Below are positions 50,281 through 61,123 of a stretch of DNA of 64,000 nucleotides, piece after piece (within the stretch, counting starts at the first letter, position 1; every line of letters begins with the position of its first letter). The stretch covers positions 184,001 to 248,000 of the forward strand of contig CAJNDS010001013.1 of assembly GCA_905221605.1 (NCBI GenBank). Reading direction: 5' to 3'. The notes under the pieces were generated by a model. It ran no database searches. It worked only from the letters and a program-made list of their open reading frames with translations, and had not been told where the DNA came from. The DNA is from Symbiodinium natans. Taxonomy: Eukaryota; Sar; Dinophyceae; Suessiales; Symbiodiniaceae. Made by a program: the position numbers and the translations under genes.

Positions 50281-50694
50281 AAGTGCTCTCTGCCTCACTT
50301 TGTCACCTCAGCCCCCAAGTCCCAACCCTGACGGCGAAAAAAAACTTCAACCCTAAACTAAACCCCTGAACCAAGCCGTCTAGATCCTGAAGCCCAAAAC
50401 CTCGCTAAACCTTGAGCCCCCAACCTAAAGGCAAAAAAGAAAAGGCAAACAAAAAACACGTCCAGAAACATGAAGAGAGTCCCTCAATCCTAGGTCCTAA
50501 ATCCAAGGCCCTCAATCTCAAAGTCCGTAAACCCTGAACCCTGAACCCTGAACCCTGGACCCTGAACCCTGAACCCTGAACCCTAAACCCTAAACCCTAA
50601 ACACTAAACCCTAAACCCTAAACCCTAAACCCCCCAAACCCCAAACCCTAAACCCTAAACCCCAAACCCTAGCCCTCGTTTAGCCGCGCTGCAG

Positions 50695-50748
50695 TAGGCC
50701 AGGAGGAAGAGCAGCGGATTCGCCGGTCGCACTTCCAGGAGCCTGAGG
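50695..50748 (+). CDS. Putative coiled-coil exon
   Basis: Acceptor GTTTAGCCGCGCTGCAG opens GQEEEQRIRRSHFQEPE in phase 1, with a GC donor GCTGAA. Highly charged and helical. The antisense frame is also open. Confidence 0.35.
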
Positions 50749-51702
50749 GCTGAACTTCGAGGGTTCAGGCGTTTAGGGTTTAGGGGCTTAGGGTTAAGGG
50801 TTTTAGGGTTTAGGGTTTAGGGTTTAGGGTTTAGGGTTTAGGGTTTAGGGTTTAGGGTTTTAGGCTTTAGGGTTTTAGGGTTTAGGATTTTAGGGTTTAG
50901 GGTTTTAGGGTTTAGGATTTTGAGGGTTTGGGGTCTAGGGTTTAGGGTTGGGGGCTTATAGGGTTTATAGGGTTCAGGGTTTGAGGTTTTTCGGCTTTCG
51001 AGGCTTTCTAGGGTTTTTGGGGTTTGGGTGCGTGAGGCTAAACCCTAAACCCTGACCCCTAAACCCTAAGCCCTAAACCCTGAACCCTGAACCCTGAACC
51101 CTAAACCCTAAACCCTATAGGGTTTGTAAGGATTATAGGGTTCATGGGCTTACAGGACTCATAGAGTTTATCGGGCTTATGGGGTTTACAGGGTTTATCG
51201 GGCTTATAATAGGGTTTCTAGGAGGGTAGGAGGGATTATACAGTTTAGGGTATTAGGGGGCTTAGGGCTTACGATAGGGGAGGGGTGGGGGGGGGGGGGG
51301 GGTTGAGAAGGTTTGAGGGGCCGTCTAGGTTTTATCCAGGGGCCTTAGGGCATGTAACCCCCTAACTCCCTACGAAGAAAATCAGCTCTGGGGGCGCTGA
51401 GTTTCGACGCACATAGTGGCGGACAGCTTCAGGGGCATTGCCGAAAGCAACCCTAACGCCAGAACCTAAGACCCTAAACCCTAAACCCTCGCACCCTAGA
51501 ACCCGCTAAAGCCCTGACAGTCCAAATGTTTACTTCCGACCCTTAATTGTAGCTCCGATCTCTTCGGGGTACCTGGTTGTTTTGACATTCTACTAAACTA
51601 ACCATGACAGTAAGAAACACCCCCTTCCCCTCCCACCCCAACAAAAAAAACTACAACTAGATGTCGGCGTCTAGGCAAAGCCACCAAAAGATTTAAAGAC
51701 AG

Positions 51703-51999
51703 GCGGGTTGCACGGCCATGGCATCCTTGAGGTAGGCCGCAATCTCAGCACGACTCCCATCTTTCTCCATGGCTGTGTTGGCTCAGAGTCGTTCGGGGTT
51801 AAGAGTTTAGGGTTTGGGGTTGCACACCGGAAAAACCTAACAAAACCCAGCAAAGTAAACCCTCATCAGGAACCTTGTAATAAGCCCGAATGAACCCTAA
51901 CCCCAGCTTGTGTGCTCATTCGCGTCTGGCAAAGCCTGCCGCTGTGGAACAGAAGCTCTCTGCACTTACAGAGTTCTAGAACCAGCACCTATCTTACGG
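51703..51999 (+). CDS. Two-exon gene fragment
   Basis: Exon 51703-51797 (1 to 0) encodes GLHGHGILEVGRNLSTTPIF plus eleven residues, to donor GTTAAG. Exon 51907-51999 (0 to 0) encodes LVCSFASGKACRCGTEALCT plus eleven residues, between acceptor CCTAACCCCAG and donor CGG|GTTTCA. Cysteines are clustered in the second exon. The phases agree. Product unknown. Confidence 0.5.
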
Positions 52000-52500
52000 G
52001 TTTCAACATTGAAGACTTATATTTCAATAACACATCGTTTTGGCGGGGCAGTGTAGCACCGATGTCACTTTTGAACCTCCACACGGCAAAAATGCCCCAC
52101 TGATGACAAACCGTATGATCAACCCACAACGAGCAAGGCAAGAACCTCAAGCTGCGCAGGAAACGGCCAAAGCCCTATAAACCCGGTAGCTCCAATCCGA
52201 AGGGCTTCGCACAAGTTCAGACTGTGTCCAGCGATAGTGGCCGTAAAGCGAGTCATCCATAGTCCGTTAGTGGCCTGGAGAGCCTCACATACACGCATGC
52301 TACAGAAAAGCAAGTCATCCAGAGTCCGTAAGCCGTAATCGCAAGACAAGCTGCAGCATTCCGCGACACTCGTCAATTTAAAAAAACTATGTGGGAGTCA
52401 TTGCAACCAAGGCTGCAGAAGCAAGCCCCAACCTAAAGCCTGAACTCTTCAACCCCAAAAACCATGAACCCTGCGAAACCAAATCTCGCCAGAGCCAGTA
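52000..52500 (+). other. Repeat-poor stretch, possible further exons
   Basis: A minus-strand 85-codon frame (52119-52376) and several plus frames are open, but none has a convincing pair of splice sites. A degenerate direct repeat, CAAGTCATCCAGAGTCCGTA against CGAGTCATCCATAGTCCGTT, lies at 52250-52330. Confidence 0.35.
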
Positions 52501-52520
52501 AAGCGGAGGCATTCGCTCAG

Positions 52521-52715
52521 GGGACATAGTCCTGGTGAGACATTCCTGCCGAGGCAAGCGCCAGCCCTCGTCTCTCCTAAACCCTAAACCCTAAACCCTA
52601 AACCCTAGACCCCAGACCCTAAACCCTAAACCCTACAAGAAGCTCTCAGGGCCAGAAGGCGCCTCAGTTCTGCGATCTGCCTCCTGGACAAGCAATCTTT
52701 CCAGGCATGCTCCAG
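52521..52715 (+). CDS. Two-exon gene fragment
   Basis: Exon 52521-52569 (2 to 0) encodes GHSPGETFLPRQAPAL, between acceptor GCATTCGCTCAG and donor GTCTCT. Exon 52650-52715 (0 to 0) encodes GQKAPQFCDLPPGQAIFPGM plus LQ, between acceptor GAAGCTCTCAG and donor CAG|GTGTCA. CCCTAAA units fill the intron. The phases agree. Product unknown. Confidence 0.5.
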
Positions 52716-53177
52716 GTGTCAAAAAACTTCTTATCTTAGACTCAGGAGCTCAGGTTGCTTTCACTATATAGTTTAGGCAATATTTTTAAGTACTTGCAAA
52801 CCCCTAAGTTGCCAGCTCTTAGATTAGGTACCTGATAACCCCCTAATACAAGTTTCATACAAGTTTCAAACAAACTTACTAGTTCTTGATAGGGACTTAG
52901 CCCAAGCTCGTGAATTTTAAAAAAGGAGAAGGGCTGGATGTCTTATGTACGGCTTTCCCGCCTTTTGTCTGGCAACCTTGCTGGATCTAGAAAGTTTGAC
53001 CGTTTGACTGTGTTGCCCAAAATAAACCAAAGAAAGTCAAGGGCTGAATTCCTCAAATCTTAAGGTGCCGAGGGGCTGGATTTGCAAGTTGCTGAAGCTG
53101 AGGGGTTGGATGTCTTATTTCAGGCGTGGGCAGAAGCAGATTGTCGAGGCATGTTCATCTTAAGAATTTGAATTCAG

Positions 53178-53253
53178 GATTCAAGCTTGGGGTCGTGGAG
53201 GGATGCACCCCATCCTCTTATCCAGCGCTGCAGCTGCAAAACGCGTCGGGTTC
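53178..53253 (+). CDS. Coding exon
   Basis: Acceptor AATTTGAATTCAG and donor C|GTAACC bound DSSLGSWRDAPHPLIQRCSC plus KTRRV, phase 0 to 1, joining in phase with the exon ending at 52715. Telomere-like units follow the donor. Confidence 0.4.
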
Positions 53254-53399
53254 GTAACCTAAACCCTAAACTCTAAACCCTAAACCCGAAACCCTGATCG
53301 TCCAGTCCCTTGGGGGGGGGAGGGGGGGGGGGCACAAGGGTGTGGGAAGTCACGGGAATTCCCTTGTTACGCGTGATCGGAGGTTGCCGTCCTCTGCAG

Positions 53400-53457
53400 C
53401 CGGCTGATCCGCAGAATCGTCCCCTCTGCGGAAAGCACGCAGTAGCCACTCAGCCTG
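53400..53457 (+). CDS. Coding exon
   Basis: Acceptor TTGCCGTCCTCTGCAG is strong; donor G|GTGCTA. PADPQNRPLCGKHAVATQP, phase 0 to 1. The phase does not match the preceding exon directly. Confidence 0.4.
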
Positions 53458-54514
53458 GTGCTACAAGAAGTTAGAACCCTAAACCCCAAACCCCAAACCC
53501 TAAACCCTAGACCCTAGACCCTAGACCCTAAACCCTAAACCCTAAACCTTAAACCCTAAACCCAAAACCCTAAACCCTAAACCTTATTCTAAGACGCAGG
53601 ACTACCTGACAACGCCCTACCCCCCCCCCCCCCCCCCAAAAAAAAAAAAAAAAACTCAACAGAGTTCGGACCTTGCTTTAGGTGGGAGTAGTGTAGCTGG
53701 GGCCGTTGAGGATCTAGGATCCGCATAACGTAGATGGCACAACCCTCAACCCTCTCAAGAGTCCTGGCGGGTGGGTTGGGTGGGCGGGAGGCATAGGCCC
53801 ACCGAAAACCCTTATATAACCCAAAACTGTAAAGGTTTAGGGTTTAGGGTTTAGGGTTGAGGGTTGAGGGTTGAGAGTTGAGGGTTGAGGGTTTAGGGTT
53901 TAGGGAAGCCTAAACCTCAAAGTTTAAACCCCGACCCTGAGCCCATCAACGATTGAGCTTGGGCCCGAAACCTCACACCCTAAACCCCGGAACGGCTGGA
54001 GTTAGTCCCGCTGGTTTCTTAGTAGGGAATGAGGGCCCTATGTGGACCCTTTAAGGGAGTATATAGGGTACCTCATTCCCTCATTCCCTGCTAGTTCAGA
54101 ACCAGCCAGTAGTTGAAATTACACCCTCGCAGGAAGCTCGCTGGACCTGATAGCTATGTCTTCTTGGGGATTCTCTACTTAGCTTTGGAGTAGACCCTGA
54201 AAAAATATATACTTTTTAGGTATAAGTAGCTATAATAGGAAACCAGAACCAAAAAAAGTATTAAAGTATAGTACTCCAAGACCCACTCTGGATTGGAACT
54301 AGGAAGTTAGGGATAGGGCTTCAGGGCTGTCATAGGGCTTCTAACAGGAGTCTGTTCAAAGCGGGTTGTGGGGTGTGGAGGGGGTTCCCTCGCCCCCAGC
54401 CAAAGGCTGTGGAAGGGCTTGGGGCCTATTTAGAGGCTTTAACAATACACCCTAAACCCTGAACCCTAAACCCTAAAACCCTAAATCCTAAATCCTGGTT
54501 TAAGGTCCCTTGCC

Positions 54515-54585
54515 ATGGCAGAGGCGTTCTATGTGTCACTTTGCCAAGCTGCCAAGGGTTCGAAGGGCAGCGGCGCAAAGGCACA
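54515..54585 (+). CDS. Possible gene start
   Basis: ATG in the context CTTGCCATGGCAG opens MAEAFYVSLCQAAKGSKGSG plus AKA, phase out 2, to donor CA|GTACCT. The following intron holds a MITE-H (54630-54775). Product unknown. Confidence 0.4.
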
Positions 54586-54629
54586 GTACCTAAGGATTGG
54601 CTGGAACCCAGAAAACCCAAAACCCCTTA

Positions 54630-54775
54630 ACATTAAGGAGTTTACCTTACATGATACAGGGATCCGCATTGCTTGTTTGAGGGTATTGGGCTCTTATCGA
54701 GGGATCTACCTTGAATTATGTAGGGGTCCTTAGTATCGTTTAAGGTATATTCCTGAATTAAGGGTATTGGGCTCT
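54630..54775 (+). mobile_element. MITE-H, tandem arms
   Basis: Repeated phrases TTACCTTACATGATACAGGG / CTACCTTGAATTATGTAGGG and GGGTATTGGGCTCTT (twice) describe an element of two related arms. Family members are at 4975, 15340, 30430 and 44345. Confidence 0.6.
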
Positions 54776-54939
54776 TTGGCAACATGCTAGCAGGACTCCG
54801 GCAAGGTGACAAGGCGGTAGACCAGTTTTTGCACCATCGTTGGGATAAATTTTAACATGATCATTGATTGTTCCGTATTGGGTTTAAGAAGTCAAAAACA
54901 TGGTGGCGGCGCCCGTAAGAGGCCGTGTGACTGAACACA

Positions 54940-55575
54940 TTCTGTGTTTACATTTTTCGCGTCGAGGGCTGAAAACCCAAGTAAAACACACATTTTCGTG
55001 ATCACCGCAGCATTTGCAGGGCTCGAAAACACTGAAGGGTTAGGTCATTTTTTCGGAAAATGCATTTTCGCTCGAAGCCTGATCGTTTTTTTTGTTGTTT
55101 TTGTCCAGGGGGTCCTTTTTTTTTGAAGTTTTGGACGCGTTTTTTGCTCGAATTTGCGCTCTCGCCTAGGCGCGGGCACGTTTTGCTCATTCCCCATGTT
55201 GAACTTTCAAATGGCGATTTTCGGTTCGGAAAGTTTTTTCTGCGTTATGGCACCGGCAGTTCAGGTTCGAAATAGTGCTCTCGCCACAGCGCAGGCATGA
55301 TTTTTCTGGAATTGTGCTTTGGTTGTAACCCAACAGACTTGTGCACTGGATCCTGAAAGTGGCCTCAAGTTGATTCTTCTTCAGGGTTCAAGGTTCAAAG
55401 TTTAGGGTTCAGGTTTCAGGATTTGGGTTTGCACTGCTTGGACTATTCTTTTGGGTTTAAGGATCGTTTGTTTGTTGTGTTTTTTTTCTCGGGGGTGTCG
55501 TTTTGAAGTTTCGGACACATTTTTTGCTTGAAATTGCGCTCTCGCCTAGGCGCGGGCGCGTTTTGCTTATAAACC
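54940..55575 (+). repeat. Diverged direct repeats, ~400 bp apart
   Basis: A block reading TTTTTTGCTCGAATTTGCGC, CTCTCGCCTAGGCGCGGGC and ACGTTTTGCT at 55135-55185 recurs at 55515-55570, and a weaker relative lies at 55277. T-runs precede each. Repetitive noncoding element; overlapping open frames are not called. Confidence 0.6.
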
Positions 55576-56119
55576 CCGAATTAAACAGCAAGGGTTTAGG
55601 CCTTTGGGGATTAGGGGTTCAGGCTTTGGAGTTGCAGGTGTGAAGTCCCAAGTCACGTGATTAAACCCCCCCCCCCCACCCCCCACCCCGAGCCCCAGAA
55701 ATTGTGGTTACTCGCACGGCCTCTTAGAGGCGCCGTCTCCAAAAACATGTATCATGATTTTCAACAATGACACATAAATTTGCCCAAAAGAATACGGCAC
55801 GGAAGTCCTCGACACAGCCGGCACAGAAGCCTGATTACTCCCAAAGCCTATGTTCCCCAGTAGCCTTCACCTGGGGTTTGTATCAAAAGGGAACTTGAGC
55901 CTATACAGAATTGCAACTGATTCCAGTGGCGGGCCCTAGAATCCTAAACCAAAGCAACTGTGGCCACAAGGTCTAACCGACACAAAAGGATGCTTCAACG
56001 TCGTAGAGACTGGCAGGGTGTCATGGCATGGAGCGGGCCTGAGGCACTCATGACCCTAAACCCTTCACCCTAAACCCTAAACCCTAAACCCTAAACCCTA
56101 AAACCTTTTGGCCTCCCAG

Positions 56120-56190
56120 ACTGCCCGGACTTCTCTAAGCTGGGCTGCTTGAAGTACCAGTTGCCATCCAGCATGTCAGCAGTCCTTCAT
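56120..56190 (+). CDS. Coding exon whose 3' end is duplicated downstream
   Basis: Acceptor CCTTTTGGCCTCCCAG and donor CAT|GTGGGA bound CPDFSKLGCLKYQLPSSMSA plus VLH, phase 1 to 0. The last 18 bases and the donor (ATGTCAGCAGTCCTTCATGT) are repeated exactly at about 56395. Product unknown. Confidence 0.45.
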
Positions 56191-56823
56191 GTGGGAAATA
56201 TAGGGGCCTGAAGAATTAGGGTTTAGGGTTTAGGGTTTAGGGTTTAGGGTTTTTAGGCCTGAGTCATTAGAATAGGGTTTTTGGGGGTGATTATAGTTAT
56301 GGAGAGACCATAAGGGAATACTAGTAGTAGTTATTCGGACCCTATGGTAGTTCTCTAAATTGGGGTCTCTTTGGGGGGTTGCTTATTCTAAGGATGTCAG
56401 CAGTCCTTCATGTGGGGTAGTACTCCAAAACTAGGGTCTCTTTTGGGGGTCCTGTTTCTTAAGGGTGCTGTACAAAAAAGGGGACAAACGGGACCCTGAT
56501 TTAGAGAACCCTATGCCCTAAACCCTACATCTCAAACCTACCATGTGCAGTGCAAAAACGGCTAGACACAGAGGGTGGCTGGAGGGGGAGGGTATCCTAA
56601 TCCGAAGTTCGCCTTCACCTAGAAGAGTAACAAAAGAGCAATCAGAGGAACTCTGAACCTTAAATGCTGAAACCTGTCTGCTCCTTATTGCTTCGTGTAC
56701 CAAGGTATACGACTGAGACTAAACCCCCCAACTCCTACACCCTAAACCCTAAACCCTGAACCCTGAACCCTAAACCCTAAATCCTGAACCCTAAATCCCC
56801 AACTCCTACCTGAGTCTTCGCAG

Positions 56824-57599
56824 TGCAGTCTGTCCTTGCCCAGGATTTCTGGGACCGCTTGATGGCGTGGCAGCACCTGGGCTTGGGGTTCAGGGTTACC
56901 TTTTAGGGTTTCGGGTTTCGGGCTTAGGGTTCAGGGCTGAGGGTTTAGGGCGTACCTGCGTTGAGGGTTTCGGGGTCCAGGCCGTCAGCCATGCACTCGG
57001 AACCCTCCCTACACCTAGGCACAAGTATGTGTCTAAAAGGGTAGTTACATGGTCCCATAGTAGGGGCCCTTGAGTACCCTTTCTATACCCTTATACCCTG
57101 ATTATGCAAATTAAGGGCCCATACTAGAACCCAAGGAGGTTAGGACTGCGCTTCAAAATCTAAGCAACGTCAAGGTTTTCTGCTGCTTCTCCATGGTGGT
57201 CGAAGGTAGCTACAAGAACTTCCTGCATTTCGTATCCTGTGTTGAGGGCTTAAGGTTTAGGGTTTAGGGTTTAGGGTCTAAGGTTTAGGGGGTTAGGGCT
57301 TAAGGTGTACGGTTCAGGTAGGGCAAAGGTTTTAGGGCTTGGGGGGCACTTGGGGCCTGTTGAGACAGGGTGCTCCATGTGCTTCGCCAAAGCCTCCTTG
57401 CTTTTCGGCCCCTTTCCTTGGCTTGCCGCTCTCTAAGCGGTAAAAAAGACCGGGAATTTGGGCTCTCTGAGAGGTTGAGACAGGTGTTGAGATCTCAGGG
57501 TAGACGAGAAGGTGCAGGAAAAGACGCTATTCCAGAAAGCTGCCATACATTGAACTAGGCACGACAACGACTAACCTGTTGTTGTCCAAACAGCCTTAA
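56824..57599 (+). CDS. Five-exon gene portion ending at an element insertion
   Basis: Exons 56824-56887 (1 to 2, QSVLAQDFWDRLMAWQHLGL), 57165-57254 (2 to 2, NVKVFCCFSMVVEGSYKNFL plus nine), 57369-57439 (2 to 1, VLHVLRQSLLAFRPLSLACR plus SLS), 57472-57499 (1 to 2, VETGVEIS) and 57536-57599 (2 to stop, KLPYIELGTTTTNLLLSKQP) agree in phase. Acceptor CTGAGTCTTCGCAG and the other junctions are GT-AG. The stop TAA spans the TA target and first base of the element at 57599. The third and fourth introns are very short (32 and 36 nt), a weakness. Product unknown. Confidence 0.55.
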
Positions 57600-57621
57600 T
57601 GTGGTATCCTGATTAGTGTGA

Positions 57622-57659
<38 letters not shown>

Positions 57660-58478
57660 ACTAAATCCACCCCCGTAATAGTGTTAAAAAAAAAGGGACC
57701 CCCCCCAAACTAATTTTCGGCCCCGGCCCCCCCCCCACCGGCTCCTTCATTTCCTCGCTCCTCTTCCCTCTCCTCTTCCTCTCCTCTTCCTTTCCCTCTC
57801 TCTTAAATAATTAGCTCAGGTAAGCTCAGATGAGCTCAGCTCAGGTAAGCTCAGGTGCTTTAATTCAGAAGCTTGAAGGCCTAAACCCTAAACCCTAAAC
57901 CCTCCCCCCCCCTCCCCCCGAAAAAACCTTGACATTATTGTGGGGGTGCATTTTTTTTTTTTAATGGGGTTCGGGGCAGCACGTGGACTACCCCTTCAAA
58001 AATTTGATGGCTAGGCCTCCTCAGATAAGCGAAGTCATAAGGAATCCTTGTTTTCCGCCTGGTCGTCGACCCTGAACCCGGGAAGCTGAAGGCCCGCCCC
58101 CCCCCCCCCCCCCCTCCCCCCGAAAACCTTGACATTATTGTGGGGGTGCATTTTTTTTTAATGGGCTTCGGGGCAGCACGTGGACTACCCCCTTCAAAAT
58201 TTGATGGCTAGGCCTCCTCAGATAAGCGAAGTCATAAGGAATCCTTGTTTTCAGGCCTGGTCGTAGACCCTGAAAACAAGGTCTACGACTCCGACTTGAA
58301 GCTGCTCTTCTTTTGCTCTTTTCCTTTCATCATCTTCTTCTCTTTTTTTCTCTGTTCCGAAACCCATGCCCGAAAAACTTTACTTTATTGTGGGGGGGCA
58401 ATCCAAATTGGGTCTCCTGAATAGTTTTTGGAAAACTTTTCATTATTGAGGGGGTCCAGACTAATCAGGATACGACAT
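57599..58478 (+). mobile_element. TA-2 element
   Basis: Begins ATGTGGTATCCTGATTAG and ends with its inverse CTAATCAGGATACGACAT, flanked by TA on both sides (57597-57598, 58479-58480). About 880 bp, no open frame for a transposase, two large poly-C tracts. A block of about 170 bp is duplicated inside (57903-58075 and 58097-58268). Its ATGT...ACAT ends and TA flanks resemble TA-1, suggesting a common (mariner-like) mobilising enzyme. Confidence 0.75.
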
Positions 58479-58571
58479 TATGCTGAAACCCTATACCCTA
58501 TAGATCCCTCTAAACCCGAAACCCTAAACCGTAAACCCTAAACACTTGAAAGCCCAGAACCCTAAGAAAAG

Positions 58572-60501
58572 GGCTGCACCGGCGCAACCGTGTGAGCGGG
58601 GTCCAGTTCAGTCCAGGAGTCGTGCGTTGAACCAGGCAGCCCTGGAGAAGTTGGCCTTGCGGAGATCGCGGATGAGGGTTTGCTTGGAGGTTCATTGGGT
58701 AGCTATACGTAGATTTATAAGTAGGGCTCAAGTGTCCTAAATAGGGTCATAAGTATAGTTATTGGAGGTTTAGGGTTTAGGGTTTAGGGTTTAGGGTTTA
58801 GGGTTTAGGGTTTAGGGTTTAGGGTTTAGGGTTTAGGGTTTAGGGTTTAGGGACCTATCTGCCCAAACCCTAAACCCCTAAACCCCCATGAGCCCTAAGC
58901 CCTTAAAAAGAAACCAAGCACGAAGAAGCTTCGTGCTAGAGCGCTGGCCACTTGGCAGCCCCCACCTGCGGACACGGGCGCTCCTGCTGAATGCATCCCT
59001 CCTGCGCAGGCAGGCAAGTCAAGGGTCTAGGGATAGGGTTTAGGGTTTAGGGTTTATGGTTTCGGGTTTGAGGTTTCGGGTTTAGTTGGCTTATACAGGA
59101 TTGTCTCCGATTGCCTGGCTTGGTTTATTCGAGTCAGTGCATTGGTGGGCCTATTACAGGTTGAGGGCTACGGTTTAGGGATACGGTTCAGGTTTTGCAA
59201 GGCAGTGGAGGTGAAGAAGATGTTGAAAGAACGTACGCCAACAAGCAGCAGGTCATGGTCGTGAACAACCCCCTGTGTCAACGTAGCACTTGTGAATACC
59301 AGAGCCTCGCTGGAAACCCTACACCCTAAACCCTAAACCCTCAACCCCCTGAACCCTAAACCCTGAAACCCGGCCTAGGGTTTTGGGCAGGGCTTGTGGC
59401 TCAGGGCATTCTCCACACTCAGCTACTGGGCTCGACATGTCTATGGTGCTAGGCGGGAGCTACGGGGTCTGAAGCCTGCAAGCCCTCCGCCGAATGCAAG
59501 TAGGTTACATATTTTTTGTATTTCAGGTTTTGTGTGTGTGTGTGTATCTGAGGCTCTTTGTCATTCCTGGTGAGTATGTAACATAGTAACATAGTGGGTG
59601 TCCTTTCGGTAGTACAAGATGAAACAGCCCCACTTCGTAAAAGGGCATTGGCGGATTTAAAACCCTGAATGTTCTACGCCGCCCCCCCCCCCCCCCACCA
59701 GAATACTATAAGGCTTGTTCATAGGAACAACAAACAAAGCACACCTTGTAGGGAATCCCCAAACCCTCAACTGGCCCTAAACCCTGAACTCTGCAGGGCT
59801 TGGGGGATTGATGGCTTAGGGTCTGGCCTGGAAGGACGAGGACACGGCTCTTGGAGGTCGTGGCTGCGCCAAACCTGATGCAGGTGCTCTCTATTATAAT
59901 GCAGTGTGAAGCTTCAGGGCCACTGGCAGAAAACGCAAAGGGTTTAGGGGCTTTTTCAAAAGGGGCTTTGGAAAGTAGCGTAGCACGCACACCTGCTGAC
60001 AACTGTCAGCTGCGCCCGTAATTATTTTCAAGTCATCCACTGCGAACCACGCAGTTCAGGAGATACGTCAGCATGCCGCAGTTTGTAAGCCCTGAACTCA
60101 TAACCAAGTCGCCTGACGTGTTGAACCCGGGCCCCTGACATCCCAAAGATACTTGGAGGTTCATGGCACTTATTAACCAATTGGAAGTGTACTTATAACT
60201 GTACTTAGACTACCATACTAGGGCACTTAAGGGGCTTATAAGTACAGTTATAACTACAGTTATAAATGGTTAATAAGTACCATGTACCTCAAAGTATCCC
60301 CAAGTATCTACTAACCCAATCCCGCTACTCCTGTATCATAGTGCTTGATCTCAAACTTGGGCCCGAGCTGGTGCCTTAAACCACGAAGATTTCCAAAATA
60401 GCTTAGCAAAGGAAAAACCCAAACCTGTAGTGACAGAATCCCTTCATGATGCGAGGGAGATTCCTTCGCGAAGCTATCTTGGAAGAGTTGGCTATATGTG
60501 A
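58572..60501 (+). CDS. Multi-exon gene with stop, helical and Pro-rich
   Basis: Exons 58572-58677 (2 to 0; ends LNQAALEKLALRRSRMR), 58929-59024 (0 to 0; LRARALATWQPPPADTGAPA plus twelve), 59099-59159 (0 to 1; DCLRLPGLVYSSQCIGGPIT) and 59202-59308 (1 to 0; SGGEEDVERTYANKQQVMVV plus fifteen, GC donor) agree in phase. A further exon 59423-59499 (YWARHVYGARRELRGLKPAS plus five) fits only with a missing piece. Then 59905-59941 (0 to 1; CEASGPLAENAK), 60010-60084 (1 to 1; APVIIFKSSTANHAVQEIRQ plus HAAV) and 60389-60501 (FQNSLAKEKPKPVVTESLHD plus sixteen, then TGA) agree again. Donors include GTAGGT and GTAAGC. The helical start with A-L-A-T-W resembles Sfi1-like repeats. The 5' end was not found. 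Confidence 0.55.
58766..58851 (+). repeat. TTTAGGG array within an intron
   Basis: About twelve perfect heptamers in the intron between 58677 and 58929, next to a partial MITE-B end (58679-58764). Confidence 0.95.
60149..60297 (+). mobile_element. MITE-B in an intron
   Basis: Termini ATACTTGGAGGTTCATGGCA and TACCATGTACCTCAAAGTAT, with inner inverse arms TTATTAACCA and TGGTTAATAA. It lies within the predicted intron 60085-60388. Confidence 0.8.
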
Positions 60502-60738
60502 AATTAAACCCTAAACCCTAAACCCTAGAACCTAAACGCCCCCACGACCACCCAGGGCCTAATTGCACCGCCGCGTCGCCATCTGGCCACGATCCAGGCA
60601 TGTTACCAGCGGAGTGCTGTGTCGTCTCCGAGAGACGAAGCTTTACTGAACCAAAGATGGACCCTGTGTGATGACATGTATGGTTGTAGGAAGGCTTGGG
60701 GGTTAGGGTTAAGGGGCTTAGGGTAGTAGTGGAGTAAG

Positions 60739-60909
60739 GCTTCCATCACGAACTTCCTTGTGAGGCTGCTGTCGCTTTGTTACTTCGGGCTCCGAGCTTG
60801 GGAAATTGAAGTTCCCAGAGGAACATGTGCCTGGGAAAGCTCTCAGATAGCTTTCCCCGAGGTCCCGTGGACCGACTGTGACTTCGGGCACAGAATGTGG
60901 AGCGCATAG
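60739..60909 (+). CDS. Open exon-like frame, 56 codons, with stop
   Basis: After a weak acceptor (GGAGTAAG) the frame ASITNFLVRLLSLCYFGLRA continues for 36 residues, rich in Trp and Pro, to TAG at 60907-60909. The minus strand is also open for 74 codons. It could be a terminal exon; a donor GAG|GTCCCG lies inside. Confidence 0.35.
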   Translation, partial: ASITNFLVRLLSLCYFGLRAWEIEVPRGTCAWESSQIAFPEVPWTDCDFGHRMWSA

Positions 60910-61017
60910 ACGGTCACCCCATATCGGGAATATTGACCCCAAAGGGGCTCTATGGGGTTGAGGGTTTAGGGCTTATGTTTAGGGTCTAGGGACACAAATC
61001 AACGACAGTCATCTCAG

Positions 61018-61123
61018 CTATTGGTCGACCAACACTGAGAAGGAGGCTTTAATCCTTGCCTCTGAGCGGCACATTTTGCAAACAGATTCAACAAGATTAG
61101 CGACATGCAGTTCACAAGAGCAT
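61018..61123 (+). CDS. Coding exon
   Basis: Acceptor CAGTCATCTCAG and donor CAT|GTCTCT bound YWSTNTEKEALILASERHIL plus fifteen hydrophilic residues, phase 2 to 0. Both other frames are closed early. Product unknown. Confidence 0.45.
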
